DNA from: JAEVLT01 sp044598425
Lineage (GTDB): Bacteria; Bacillota; Bacilli; Bacillales; Cytobacillaceae
NCBI GenBank assembly: GCA_044598425.1
Contig: CP172536.1
Coordinates: forward strand, 3,671,592 to 3,735,591
Direction of reading: 5' to 3'
DNA: 64,000 nt
The position numbers were made by a program, and so were the translations under genes. Of this stretch, positions 8,604 to 17,570 are shown piece after piece. Within the stretch, counting starts at the first letter, position 1; every line of letters starts with the position of its first letter. The notes beneath the pieces were generated by a model that ran no database searches, had not been told where the DNA came from, and saw only the letters and a program-made list of their open reading frames with translations.

Positions 8604-10352
8604 TTAACCAATAAATGATACAACCTGTTTCTCAATTTCTTTTTTCCATGCTGGTGCATGGGCATTACGGGGAATTAAACAACTGTCTAGTAATTTTCTA
8701 AAGTCTCGATTTTCAAACGGTTGCGACAGGAATTTCTCCATTACGGCTATGAACTGACTTAATGTTAAAGGTACAATGTTTATAAAATCAGGTTCATCAC
8801 CACGATACCAAACTCCAATTCTAAATGTTTCTGCTGTATTATTATCAATACTTCTTGCTAAAAATAACCCGTACACTGGTTTATCGGATTCTTGATATTT
8901 TAATTTCTCTTTTGCTACATGCCTTCTTACAGGCTCACCCTCTGCTGCCTCCTGTCTTGAAGATGAGGTAAGGGTAACTTCAACAACCAATACAAAATCT
9001 TCAAATTCAAAAATCATATCAGCACCTCCACCAGATGCGCATGATATCGGGAAGAAATCTTGGTCAACTTTAAACCTTCTAGCTTCATGGGGTTTATTTA
9101 CTAGATTGTTAATTGCTAAAAACGCTCTCCATACTGCCCATTCAAGATATGAAGGTGCATCATCTATTTCAATATCAAACTCATCATCAATTGGCTGTTT
9201 ATCCAACTTCTTGAGGTAAGCTATTATTTCCCTAACTTGATTTTCCTCATTCTGGTCTATAGCAAATTTCTCTTCAAGATATAAATAATACATCTCTTCA
9301 TATTTCATACGAATCATATTAATATCAGCAATTTCTAGATTAGGTGCAACTGCTGGAAGTTTATCTTCACTAAATCCTGCATTTAATAAGATTTCCTTAA
9401 ATCTATCAATCTCACTTAATGCATTAGCTTCATTATCAGTTGGTAGTTCAGCCCCGTTCCATAATCTATTCAAATAAGCATTTTGGTCAATAGAATCGAT
9501 AATTAAATGGTTTTTCAAAATCGCCTTTATTATCGGTATTTTATTTTGGTTTACGACCAGACGTTTTCCTTGTAATGATACAAGACCAGTAAGTCTCGGA
9601 TAACGGAAGTTAACATCTGAGTAATCCCTTAATGACTCCCAACTTACCCCTGCTGTACTAGCTATTTTTTCTAACAAAAGTCTTTCCTGATGACGTTTAC
9701 CTACACGACCTTGAGCATTGTCATAATTTACTCGATAGCTCATTATTTTATTTAAAACCTGGTCAACTTCATCATGACTTCTACATACCTGAACAAGAGC
9801 CATTTCAGTTTTAGATAATCCCCTTGTATCTTGAGATTCTGATAACTTCAACAATACTTGTAATATGAATACAAATGGACTAAAAGGGTCTGTCCCATTT
9901 CTTGGTTCAATTGTGGAAGGAATTTGATATGCTAGTAATGCTCTTAACATACACTCATTTTGTTGTTGTATACTTTCAGCATTAATCATTCTTTGTCCAC
10001 TTGGAGTTATTTCATACGGTTTACCAGATAACTCTGAAAAAGAATAATCAGACTGAACTTCACGAATAACCCCATCTACCTCATCAGAACCAACATTTCG
10101 TGAAAATTTATGTGTAATAAAACCTAACTGAGAAAAACAAGACCTCCATTTACGACCCATATCACTATAATCTCTACTTTTATTAGCAATAGTTACAACT
10201 CCTGCATTATCTAACGCATCAGCAAATAAAAGTTCTTGTTTCTTTCCAATCAAGTTACCGTTTAAGGGTGAATTTTGAAGTACAATTAAGCCATCTCTAA
10301 TTCTCTGTGGGTTTCTCACTGTTGTGTTTCCAAAATGCCAGGCAGAACTCAT
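8604..10352 (-). CDS. AlwI-family type IIS restriction endonuclease
   Basis: A 582-residue protein resembling the AlwI/BstNBI/PleI family of type IIS enzymes. Shared features are the N-terminal LIGKKQELLFADAL region, a winged-helix-like stretch YPRLTGLVSLQGKRLVVN, and the catalytic segment GGGADMIFEFEDFVLVVEVTLTSS (Asp then Glu-x-Thr), followed by EGEPVRRHVAKEK as in BstNBI. These enzymes recognise 5-bp asymmetric sites such as GGATC or GAGTC and cut a few bases away. The start is 12 bases after the methyltransferase stop, forming a two-gene operon. A hairpin at 8583-8602 follows the gene. The exact site is unknown. Confidence 0.83.
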   Translation of the reverse strand: MSSAWHFGNTTVRNPQRIRDGLIVLQNSPLNGNLIGKKQELLFADALDNAGVVTIANKSRDYSDMGRKWRSCFSQLGFITHKFSRNVGSDEVDGVIREVQSDYSFSELSGKPYEITPSGQRMINAESIQQQNECMLRALLAYQIPSTIEPRNGTDPFSPFVFILQVLLKLSESQDTRGLSKTEMALVQVCRSHDEVDQVLNKIMSYRVNYDNAQGRVGKRHQERLLLEKIASTAGVSWESLRDYSDVNFRYPRLTGLVSLQGKRLVVNQNKIPIIKAILKNHLIIDSIDQNAYLNRLWNGAELPTDNEANALSEIDRFKEILLNAGFSEDKLPAVAPNLEIADINMIRMKYEEMYYLYLEEKFAIDQNEENQVREIIAYLKKLDKQPIDDEFDIEIDDAPSYLEWAVWRAFLAINNLVNKPHEARRFKVDQDFFPISCASGGGADMIFEFEDFVLVVEVTLTSSSRQEAAEGEPVRRHVAKEKLKYQESDKPVYGLFLARSIDNNTAETFRIGVWYRGDEPDFINIVPLTLSQFIAVMEKFLSQPFENRDFRKLLDSCLIPRNAHAPAWKKEIEKQVVSFIG

Positions 10353-10364
10353 ATCAGTTACCCC

Positions 10365-12266
10365 CTAATGCCCTACAAATATATATTCATAAACCTGATT
10401 TCGATTGTCATTAACTTTATGTCCTTGATTACCAAATGAATACCTATGGTTAATCTGGTGTACAGTTACATTTTCCTTATATTTTTTCATTAACTCAATC
10501 ATTTCATCCATAGTTGGAAAAGCATTAGAGGAATACGAAATCATTAAGATACTATTTTGATACTTTTTAAATAGTTTATCAAAAGCATCATATGTTCCAT
10601 TCTTAGTTCCAAACGGTGATTCATATTTTTTAAATTTCTTTGTTTTTGTATTCCACTGAATCTCAAGCCCCTCCCACATTTTAGATAACCCTTCAAGGAA
10701 ATGATATCTTCTAGTGTACTCATTATCACTTAAAGGACTGTAATATGGTGGGTCGATGTAGACCAAATCAGCTTCCTCAGATAAATCCATCGTATCAATA
10801 TTGAAGGATTTATTTTCCTGTCCATTGTTAAAAACAGCTTCATTTAATAATTTAATGGATTCTAAGAAATGTTGATGTAGGCTTTTTGTCAAATCTTTTC
10901 TTCCATCGTTATAACGGAATCCTGTGTATGTGAACACACCTCTAGGTCGTTTCTTTAAACAAGCTCGACATAATGCTGAAATTGCAAGTGCCTTTTTATA
11001 CTCACAGTTTAATAATTCAATCCTAGCTCTCACATCATCAATAAAGGTATTTTCTTCATCTGTATAATAAAGGTCTTTAAATGTACTTGGAATGAACCCA
11101 TTTCCTGAACCTTTCTGAAGTAAAAAATCCACATCTTCCTGCGTCAACAGAACATGGTTATTTTCAACTATTGACTTAGCAATGTTTGCAGAGTAAGTCA
11201 TAAAATCGTTTGAAATAACTCTTTTACCCTTAGTTTTAAACATATAGCTTACTACGCTACTTCCACTAAAGGCATCTAAAACTGAATCAAATTTAAACTT
11301 GCTCGCAATATCCCAAATATCATTTACTAAGTTCTGTTTACTTCCCATATACCTAGTGCCGGGAAACTTGTCCATTTGATTTTTTGCAACCTTTGGCTTT
11401 ATCACTCTGACACTTTTTCGCATAGGTTGAGCTAAGACAATTACATCTTCGCCAATGCGGTTGTTTCCATTTGAATTAATGAAACGTTTAGTCTGATGAA
11501 CCTCAATTTTATAATCACTGTATAATTCATGTACTAAGGGATGATTGGAATTTGTTAAAATAATATTACATCCCATTTGATAAAGACGATTAACTTCCTC
11601 AGCTAGTTCCCTATGGTCATCATTATCAAAAAAATGCTTAGTATATCTTTTAAAATCGGCATTTTGAGAAATTGGGATATAAGGCGGGTCAAGAAAAATA
11701 ACATCCCCCTCGGATGCATACTGACTCAACACCTCTAAATAGTCATCACATACTAAGACCTTGCCTTCCAGTGCTTTACTCGCACTTAGTAATACATTTT
11801 CATCGCATATTTTAGGATTCTTATATTTACCGAACGGCACATTAAATTCACCCTTTTTATTAACTCTGTATAATCCGTTAAAACATGTTTTATTAAGGAA
11901 CATAGTTCTTGCAGCTCTCTCTAATTTACTTAACTTATTAGGGTCTTGAGAACGCATGAAATAATAAAACTCTTCATCATTTTGATATGTGCCTAGAATT
12001 TCGATAAGATTATATACGTTGTCTCGAACAACTTCATAAAGGTTAATAAGGTCTGGATTTGAATCCGACAAAACTGCTCTTTCAGGCAAAAGACCGAAGA
12101 AAATAGCACCTCCCCCAAGGAAAGGCTCAATATATTTATTATAGTGATAAGGAATATGTTTTTCGATTTCCGACCAAAGTTGCTGCTTTCCCCCAGCCCA
12201 CTTCAAAATAGGCTTTAATTGTTGTATCCTTCTATTACTGTTTATATCTACTATATTTGAAGTCAT
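10365..12266 (-). CDS. Two-domain D12-class adenine-N6 DNA methyltransferase (M.FokI-like fusion)
   Basis: A 633-residue fusion of two Dam-type methyltransferases. Domain 1 (about 15-280) has ILKWAGGKQ, the AdoMet loop PFLGGGA and the catalytic DPPY at 193-196. Domain 2 (about 300-633) has RYMGSKQNL, DAFSGSS and a second DPPY at 505-508. Fused pairs of this kind protect asymmetric type IIS sites by methylating adenine on each strand, as in M.FokI. The ATG at 12266 is favoured over the GTG at 12278 because GGTGGTG precedes it. It lies directly upstream of the AlwI-type endonuclease. Confidence 0.88.
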   Translation of the reverse strand: MTSNIVDINSNRRIQQLKPILKWAGGKQQLWSEIEKHIPYHYNKYIEPFLGGGAIFFGLLPERAVLSDSNPDLINLYEVVRDNVYNLIEILGTYQNDEEFYYFMRSQDPNKLSKLERAARTMFLNKTCFNGLYRVNKKGEFNVPFGKYKNPKICDENVLLSASKALEGKVLVCDDYLEVLSQYASEGDVIFLDPPYIPISQNADFKRYTKHFFDNDDHRELAEEVNRLYQMGCNIILTNSNHPLVHELYSDYKIEVHQTKRFINSNGNNRIGEDVIVLAQPMRKSVRVIKPKVAKNQMDKFPGTRYMGSKQNLVNDIWDIASKFKFDSVLDAFSGSSVVSYMFKTKGKRVISNDFMTYSANIAKSIVENNHVLLTQEDVDFLLQKGSGNGFIPSTFKDLYYTDEENTFIDDVRARIELLNCEYKKALAISALCRACLKKRPRGVFTYTGFRYNDGRKDLTKSLHQHFLESIKLLNEAVFNNGQENKSFNIDTMDLSEEADLVYIDPPYYSPLSDNEYTRRYHFLEGLSKMWEGLEIQWNTKTKKFKKYESPFGTKNGTYDAFDKLFKKYQNSILMISYSSNAFPTMDEMIELMKKYKENVTVHQINHRYSFGNQGHKVNDNRNQVYEYIFVGH

Positions 12267-12543
12267 TAAAAGCACCACCGCATCAATTTACGAACATATG
12301 CGCCCATTATAACGGATTTTATTATCCATTACAATTCGACATTTTCTTATTTCATTTTAATATAAAGTTTATATAATGACCACGAAATCAAATAACCAAT
12401 GATTAGAAACTCCCTTTTCTATGTCATAAATATCATCAATCAGTTGTAAGCCCGAATTATAAAAAATTAGCGCACCTTTCCGGTGCGCATTACAAATAGC
12501 CGTATATCCTGATTTTTTTAATCAAATATACGGCTTATTTCAT

Positions 12544-14148
12544 TTATTTACTGCATTCTGCCTGGATCATTTTTGACCAAGGCATGTATTGGTCTAAAAT
12601 TTCAGGGTTTTGATGGATGCCAAGATTCGGTAGGTCCGTTAAAAGTTTCTTTATGTATTCATAGAAATCAACGCCGTTACTTTTGGCTGTTTCTGCGATA
12701 CTCAAACAAATGGCGTTCGCTTTTGCGCCGGCTTCACTAACACTGAAGAGCCAATTTTTTCTTCCTAGAACGTTGGGACGGATGGCATTTTCTGCTGGAT
12801 TATTATCAATTTCAATGCGCCCATCATTCAAGAATGCTTTTAGTCCATCTACCCTGTTCAATGTGTATTCAGCTGCTTTAGCAAGGGCATTTTTTCCGTA
12901 GAATGGTGACGTTTCAACCCACTCAAAGAATTTATCTACAATTGGCTTCGAGTATTTTTGGCGTTTTTTTCTTCGTTTACTCGGAGACAAATGTTTAAAT
13001 TTCCTTTCGAGTTGATATAATTCATCGCAATAGCCCACTCCAATTCGGCCATTTTTGCTGTCTGCTTTCAGCCAATAACGACGAACATGGGCCCAACAAT
13101 TCGCGAATGTAACGCCTTCCAACTTATCATAGGCGGAATAACCATCGCAAACGATCGTTCCAGAAAAGCCTTCAATGAAACCTTCAAGGACAGATCGAGC
13201 CCGTGATAATGCGCTATGAAAGAGAGTTATTGGTGGTCCTTGGCATGGAACACTTCGAGACACCCAATTATATGCATTGATCTGACCGGATTTCCCATCG
13301 GATCGATTGATAATTTGTCCATATGTTTCATCTACATGCAAAACAGATTTAGCCATCATCAACTCTTTCATTCGTTCGTAAATAGGTAAAAGCCAATCCT
13401 GTGCTGTACGGATGACCCAATTCGAAAGGTTTTTATCATTTGTATCAAGGCCATAGCGATCCCATTCCTTAACCTGGCGGTAAAGGGGTAAGTATTGTAC
13501 AAATTTATCATAAATAACTTTGGCAAGCACGCTAGGGCTTGCGATGCTACGCTGAATCGCTGGTTGTGGTGCTTTCCCACGTTTGATTTGCGCTGGCTGT
13601 GATGAATCACTTTTGCAGTCTTTACACTCATACGCATGTTCAATGTGTTGCACTTTCATCATTTTCGCAGGAATAAATTTTGCCTCTTCACGGACGATTG
13701 TACTGCCAATTTCAATCATTTGCCCTTGGCAACAGTCACAAATCGTATTTTCCGGATGATGGTGAATTGCTTCTATTTCAATATCTTGATGCAAAGAGTC
13801 ATTTCGTTTTTTCGATTGAACTTTTCGTACAACAGTATAAGATATTGTCTGTTGGCTTTGTTCTTCTGTGTGCTCAGGTTCGCTAAAAGCCGGGTCATCA
13901 TCAAATAATGAGCCTTGCCCGTCTGGCACGTTATATTTCGTTTTTTCAGTTTTTGATCCAAATAAAAGTTTAGTTAAATGGCGTACTTGTTCGGTTAACG
14001 CTTCGATCTGTTTTGATAATTCTTTGTTTTGTTGATTCGAATGAGCCAATTGCTCTTCGAGCAGCCGAATTAATTTCTCGTTTTGATTTTCATTCGCAGA
14101 AGAAGCGTTCGCCACACCATTCACCACTTTTCGTTCGGTTTCATTCAT
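12544..14148 (-). CDS. tnpC: IS66 family transposase TnpC
   Basis: A complete 534-residue IS66 transposase. It has an N-terminal coiled coil (EKLIRLLEEQL), the IS66 zinc-finger-like CDCCQG and CKDCK cysteines, and a DDE core with Asp in VLHVDETYGQ, Asp in IVCDGYSAYDKL and Glu in IDNNPAENAIRP, ending in the usual YEYIKKLLTDLPN region. I choose the ATG at 14148. The frame is open to 14274, overlapping tnpB, but the extra residues are unlike the family. It appears intact and probably active. Confidence 0.93.
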   Translation of the reverse strand: MNETERKVVNGVANASSANENQNEKLIRLLEEQLAHSNQQNKELSKQIEALTEQVRHLTKLLFGSKTEKTKYNVPDGQGSLFDDDPAFSEPEHTEEQSQQTISYTVVRKVQSKKRNDSLHQDIEIEAIHHHPENTICDCCQGQMIEIGSTIVREEAKFIPAKMMKVQHIEHAYECKDCKSDSSQPAQIKRGKAPQPAIQRSIASPSVLAKVIYDKFVQYLPLYRQVKEWDRYGLDTNDKNLSNWVIRTAQDWLLPIYERMKELMMAKSVLHVDETYGQIINRSDGKSGQINAYNWVSRSVPCQGPPITLFHSALSRARSVLEGFIEGFSGTIVCDGYSAYDKLEGVTFANCWAHVRRYWLKADSKNGRIGVGYCDELYQLERKFKHLSPSKRRKKRQKYSKPIVDKFFEWVETSPFYGKNALAKAAEYTLNRVDGLKAFLNDGRIEIDNNPAENAIRPNVLGRKNWLFSVSEAGAKANAICLSIAETAKSNGVDFYEYIKKLLTDLPNLGIHQNPEILDQYMPWSKMIQAECSK

Positions 14149-14204
14149 CTTATTATAACTAGTTCGAACAGCGGAATAAAGAAAAAAATAGTGGTTTAAC
14201 AAAT

Positions 14205-14558
14205 TTAGAATACACCTCTTGGAGATGGTTGAATTGCCTTTGGCTGTTGGATTGATAACCCTTCGAGCAGCCATCGAACCTCCTGCTGAGAAAGTTTGCG
14301 TACCTCATTTTCGTCTTTGGGCCATTGCAATTTGCCATTATCCAAACGTTTATAAAGCATGGCGAAGCCATCACCGTCGAAATACAAACATTTATAGCGA
14401 TCCTTACTCCAGCCAGCAAATAAGAAAATGGAATCACCATATGGATCCAGTTCAAAAGAATCTTGGATCAATGTGGCTAATCCATCAATGCCTTTTCGCA
14501 TGTCGGTCTTTCCACAAATGATGTAAATATTTTTCACACTTGTATAGTCGTGTTTCAC
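14205..14558 (-). CDS. tnpB: IS66 accessory protein TnpB (Orf2)
   Basis: A full-length 117-residue IS66 Orf2 protein with GKTDMRKGIDGL and FAGWSKDRYKCLYFDGDGF. It overlaps tnpA by 4 bases and ends 56 bases before the tnpC ATG. It appears identical to 1467-1820. Confidence 0.93.
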   Translation of the reverse strand: MKHDYTSVKNIYIICGKTDMRKGIDGLATLIQDSFELDPYGDSIFLFAGWSKDRYKCLYFDGDGFAMLYKRLDNGKLQWPKDENEVRKLSQQEVRWLLEGLSIQQPKAIQPSPRGVF

Positions 14559-14749
14559 AGATATTTCAGCTCCCTCATAACCGTTTGGATGATGTGCTCA
14601 TCCACGCCGTTGGAGAAGGAGATTTCTACGTTTGCCGTTTTGATCGTGCAAACGTTATTAGCAGAGGTTGATGATGAAGTGGATTTATTTGAAACTTTGT
14701 ATTCGGAATGTAATGTAACGGGGACAATTGTAAGTTTTTGTTGCGGCAT
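14555..14749 (-). CDS. tnpA: IS66 TnpA-like protein, short form
   Basis: The 64-residue twin of 1817-2011, starting at an ATG with GGGAGGTG eight bases upstream. Only the C-terminal TnpA motif FSNGVDEHIIQTV is present; the usual N-terminal helix-turn-helix is missing. Because both copies share this form and copy B has intact ends, the element probably moves with it. Confidence 0.75.
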   Translation of the reverse strand: MPQQKLTIVPVTLHSEYKVSNKSTSSSTSANNVCTIKTANVEISFSNGVDEHIIQTVMRELKYL

Positions 14750-14923
14750 TTGAAAAGCACCTCCCATAAATTGATACATTCATAGTACCAGGAGGCGCTG
14801 CGTGTTTATATGCGTTGTTTGATTGGGGGCTTACAATCAGTTAGCGAAACCAATAAAAAACACCTAACACAATTCAAGCCTTACAGCGAATAGTCAGGCT
14901 TTTATCGTTAAGTGTTAAATTTA

Positions 14924-15068
14924 TTAGCATTTTTCTTTAGTACTAAATTTTTCAAAATAAATCTCATATGCCCGTCTATTAAAATCTTGGTCATCAAAAT
15001 ATGGATAGGATTACCCCATCTTCTAAAACAAATTTGTAACCATTTATTTCACGTTCTTTATCAGACAT
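14924..15068 (-). pseudogene. Small frameshifted ORF downstream of the ATPase gene
   Basis: On the minus strand an ATG at 15068, preceded by AAGGGG, encodes MSDKEREINGYKFVLEDGV and soon stops at 14994. Shifting by one base near 15000 gives FDDQDFNRRAYEIYFEKFSTKEKC to a stop at 14924. The two parts look like one 48-residue protein broken by a single-base change. It lies 35 bases after the ATPase gene stop and may have been its small partner. The family is not recognised. The rest of 14835-15103 holds nothing else that I can see. Confidence 0.45.
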
Positions 15069-15103
15069 CTATATTTCCCCTTGTACTTTAATGGCACTAA
15101 TTT

Positions 15104-17341
15104 CTATTGATTAGACCTTGTAGCTGCTGCATATGCTTTTGCATATGTAAATTCTTCTTCCGCCGTTATCAATTGTTGTACCTCATTATATAGTTTCTTC
15201 AAGTGAAGGTCGGACATATCTAGTATAGGTTCAAACATAAAGGAATTCAGATGAATGTTTTCAGGAGTCATTATATTTACTTTTTCTAGGATTCCTATAC
15301 TTTCTAACTCCTTCGGAAAACGTTTCTTATATTCACCGAATAACTTACCAGTTTGATTACCTTTTAATTTAGCTAGAAAATCACTATCAGCAATCAACTC
15401 AATCATAAATTCTTCTGCGATTAAACGAGTAGCAATTGACAGGACTATCTTATTTTCTAGACTTAACACACATTCTGTTTCTTTATCAGAAATTTTATCT
15501 GCCACCTCAAGAATTAAATCATAAACTTTTTTATCATGTTCTTCTACCGAAAAAGAATCTAAATCACTGAACACCTTTTTATAATAGCTTTCCAAATCAC
15601 CTAAGCTTATTGTTTTTGTGTTAGGCTTTATATGAAGTAAACATGTTAAATTATTTTTTACGTCTTCCGCTCCCACATATTCAGCAATGTTACGTACAAA
15701 GGTAATTGAAGCTATTAGTTGTTCATTATTATATTGATTATTTTTTAAAACATTTTTCCAGAACTTCAAAGGATTACTTATATAAGTGTGCCCTGGTTCT
15801 ATTAATTCAATTTTATTTTCATCTTTTATTGCAATATAGCAATTATGGTGTTTATTTATAACTACCCTTTCTTGAACTGTTCTAAAGAAGTCAAAGTTAT
15901 GGGTTAGGATAATAGAATAAAAATTATCATGTTTGGCGACTTCTTTTAAATATTCAATAATTGCATACTTATTTTTATAGTCAAAGGAATCTGCAATATC
16001 ATCTATTATGAAAAGGGATTTAATCCCTTGCTTTTTCCTAGATTCTATTTCAAAAATTATATTTAATAAGTATAATGTTCGTTTTTCTCCCTGACTTAAT
16101 ACCCTTAGTAGCAATTCCTCGTCTACATTTTCAGGTCGTTCCTCAAAATAATAATCAATACTTGGTGCCATGTCTTTTAAAATTGAATCTTCTTTATTTT
16201 TTATCACTAATCTGTATGGAACATAAAATCTCCTATTGAATATTTCAATAACATTCTCCCAAGCAGTTTGTTCATTTTTTGCTCTTTCAATAATCTCTTT
16301 AATTTTACTTTGCCCTTTTTTATATTCATTTACTAGATTTATATATTCTTCTTTATTATCCTTCAAATACGAAATCCATAGCTTTTGTTCAAATGCATTC
16401 AAATCTGACAGCTCTGTTAGAATGTCCTGGTTCTCAAACAAATACTCCCTAAAATCCCTTAATTGTGCATTTGATATTTTTTTATCAATATTATTAAAAA
16501 TAGTTTGTAAAGATTTATCATTTAATATTGCTTCTTTTGCACTCTTTATCATTTTTAAAAAATCTTTCTGGTCAGATATCTCTTGTTTCTTTCCATTTAT
16601 GTTTAGATTTATTGAATGTTGAGCTTTAAAAAATCCATTATCTGTTAGGCTTTTTTGTACAGTAGTAGCATGGTAATGATTAAATTCCTTGCTAAGAATG
16701 GGTGAATTATTTATTAACTCATCATATTTTTCTATGTATTCTTTAATTTGATTTTTAAAATCGCCTGTCTCAAGAAAAGCAATTACCTTCTCGTTAAAAA
16801 TGTTATTATAAATTATATGGCTATATTGTGAGGCAATACTATTAATGATTTTATCTTCAATACTGCTTAATACCTGTAAGAAATTATTTTTATCATTATT
16901 AAAAGAATGACAAAATGCCTCTTCAATACCCTTTTTCAATCCAGCTAAAGGCAAAAGTACTTCAATTAGCTTTTCTTTTTCAATTTCAATATTTTCATGG
17001 ATTTTTTCATACTGTTTCCTTAATTCATCATTAACTAATAAGGTGGATATCTTATTAGATTTAAAGGTTTTTTCGTAATGTCTAATTACAAATATCGATT
17101 CCGTGGCAACGTCATTTCCTTTACCATCTTTAATATTTCGTATAGATTCTTTTTGTGGATACATAAGGTCTTTTGACTCTGCACTTTTACTGTAATCATC
17201 AAAAACATTTGCAAATGATGTTTTCATTACCCCATTTGGTGCATAGATAATTTGTGTAGATTTATCCCCTGTAAAATCAAATTCTTTTTCTAAACTATTG
17301 ATACCGTAACAGTTTTTAATCTCTACTTTAACCTTATCCAT
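15104..17341 (-). CDS. AAA/ABC-type ATPase of the PrrC/RloC-like (AAA_13) class
   Basis: A 745-residue SMC/ABC-type ATPase. The Walker A is unusual: APNGVMKTS at 34-42, with Met instead of Gly before the catalytic Lys40. A long coiled-coil-rich region follows (about 100-370). The ABC signature LSQGEK is at 415-420, Walker B LFIIDD at 443-448 and the switch His at 481 (LTHNFDFF). Residues 490-745 are not recognised; in PrrC/RloC this part is a tRNA anticodon nuclease, but I see no clear RNase motif. The overall plan suits a phage-triggered suicide ATPase. It stands alone between IS66 copy B and IS1182. Confidence 0.7.
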   Translation of the reverse strand: MDKVKVEIKNCYGINSLEKEFDFTGDKSTQIIYAPNGVMKTSFANVFDDYSKSAESKDLMYPQKESIRNIKDGKGNDVATESIFVIRHYEKTFKSNKISTLLVNDELRKQYEKIHENIEIEKEKLIEVLLPLAGLKKGIEEAFCHSFNNDKNNFLQVLSSIEDKIINSIASQYSHIIYNNIFNEKVIAFLETGDFKNQIKEYIEKYDELINNSPILSKEFNHYHATTVQKSLTDNGFFKAQHSINLNINGKKQEISDQKDFLKMIKSAKEAILNDKSLQTIFNNIDKKISNAQLRDFREYLFENQDILTELSDLNAFEQKLWISYLKDNKEEYINLVNEYKKGQSKIKEIIERAKNEQTAWENVIEIFNRRFYVPYRLVIKNKEDSILKDMAPSIDYYFEERPENVDEELLLRVLSQGEKRTLYLLNIIFEIESRKKQGIKSLFIIDDIADSFDYKNKYAIIEYLKEVAKHDNFYSIILTHNFDFFRTVQERVVINKHHNCYIAIKDENKIELIEPGHTYISNPLKFWKNVLKNNQYNNEQLIASITFVRNIAEYVGAEDVKNNLTCLLHIKPNTKTISLGDLESYYKKVFSDLDSFSVEEHDKKVYDLILEVADKISDKETECVLSLENKIVLSIATRLIAEEFMIELIADSDFLAKLKGNQTGKLFGEYKKRFPKELESIGILEKVNIMTPENIHLNSFMFEPILDMSDLHLKKLYNEVQQLITAEEEFTYAKAYAAATRSNQ

Positions 17342-17570
17342 TTCATATAGCCCTCCTTTATTGGTATAAAATCACATTTTTATTTTTACTAATTTCGACA
17401 AAGCGAGAACATTTACCTTTTTAAATTCTTCAAAGAAATTAACTTTTTTCCTGAATTAATTAAGGTGGACCCCTTTGTCAAGACACTAATTTTAAATTTT
17501 TAAGGTGGGTCAGAATCCAGTTATGGATATCTGCTATTTGGAGCTCGAGGTCCTCACTGGGGCTGTGGGG

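Larger units (their letters stand above)
12446..14834 (-). mobile_element. Complete IS66-family insertion sequence, copy B
   Basis: A 2389-bp element starting GTAAGCCCGAAT at 12446 and ending with the complement of GTAAGCCCCCAAT at 14834. It is flanked by a perfect 8-bp direct repeat AATCAGTT (12438-12445 and 14835-14842), the target duplication size expected of IS66. It carries tnpA-tnpB-tnpC. Two stem-loops lie between tnpC and the left end (12470-12488 and 12498-12535) and may act as terminators. From 12739 on it appears identical to copy A, so movement is recent. Confidence 0.97.

Noticed and set aside
1..14834. Composite transposon made of two direct IS66 copies around the defence genes
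   Set aside because: Copy B has its own 8-bp target duplication on both sides, so it inserted as a single element and not as the right arm of a composite unit. The flank of copy A at 2097 differs.
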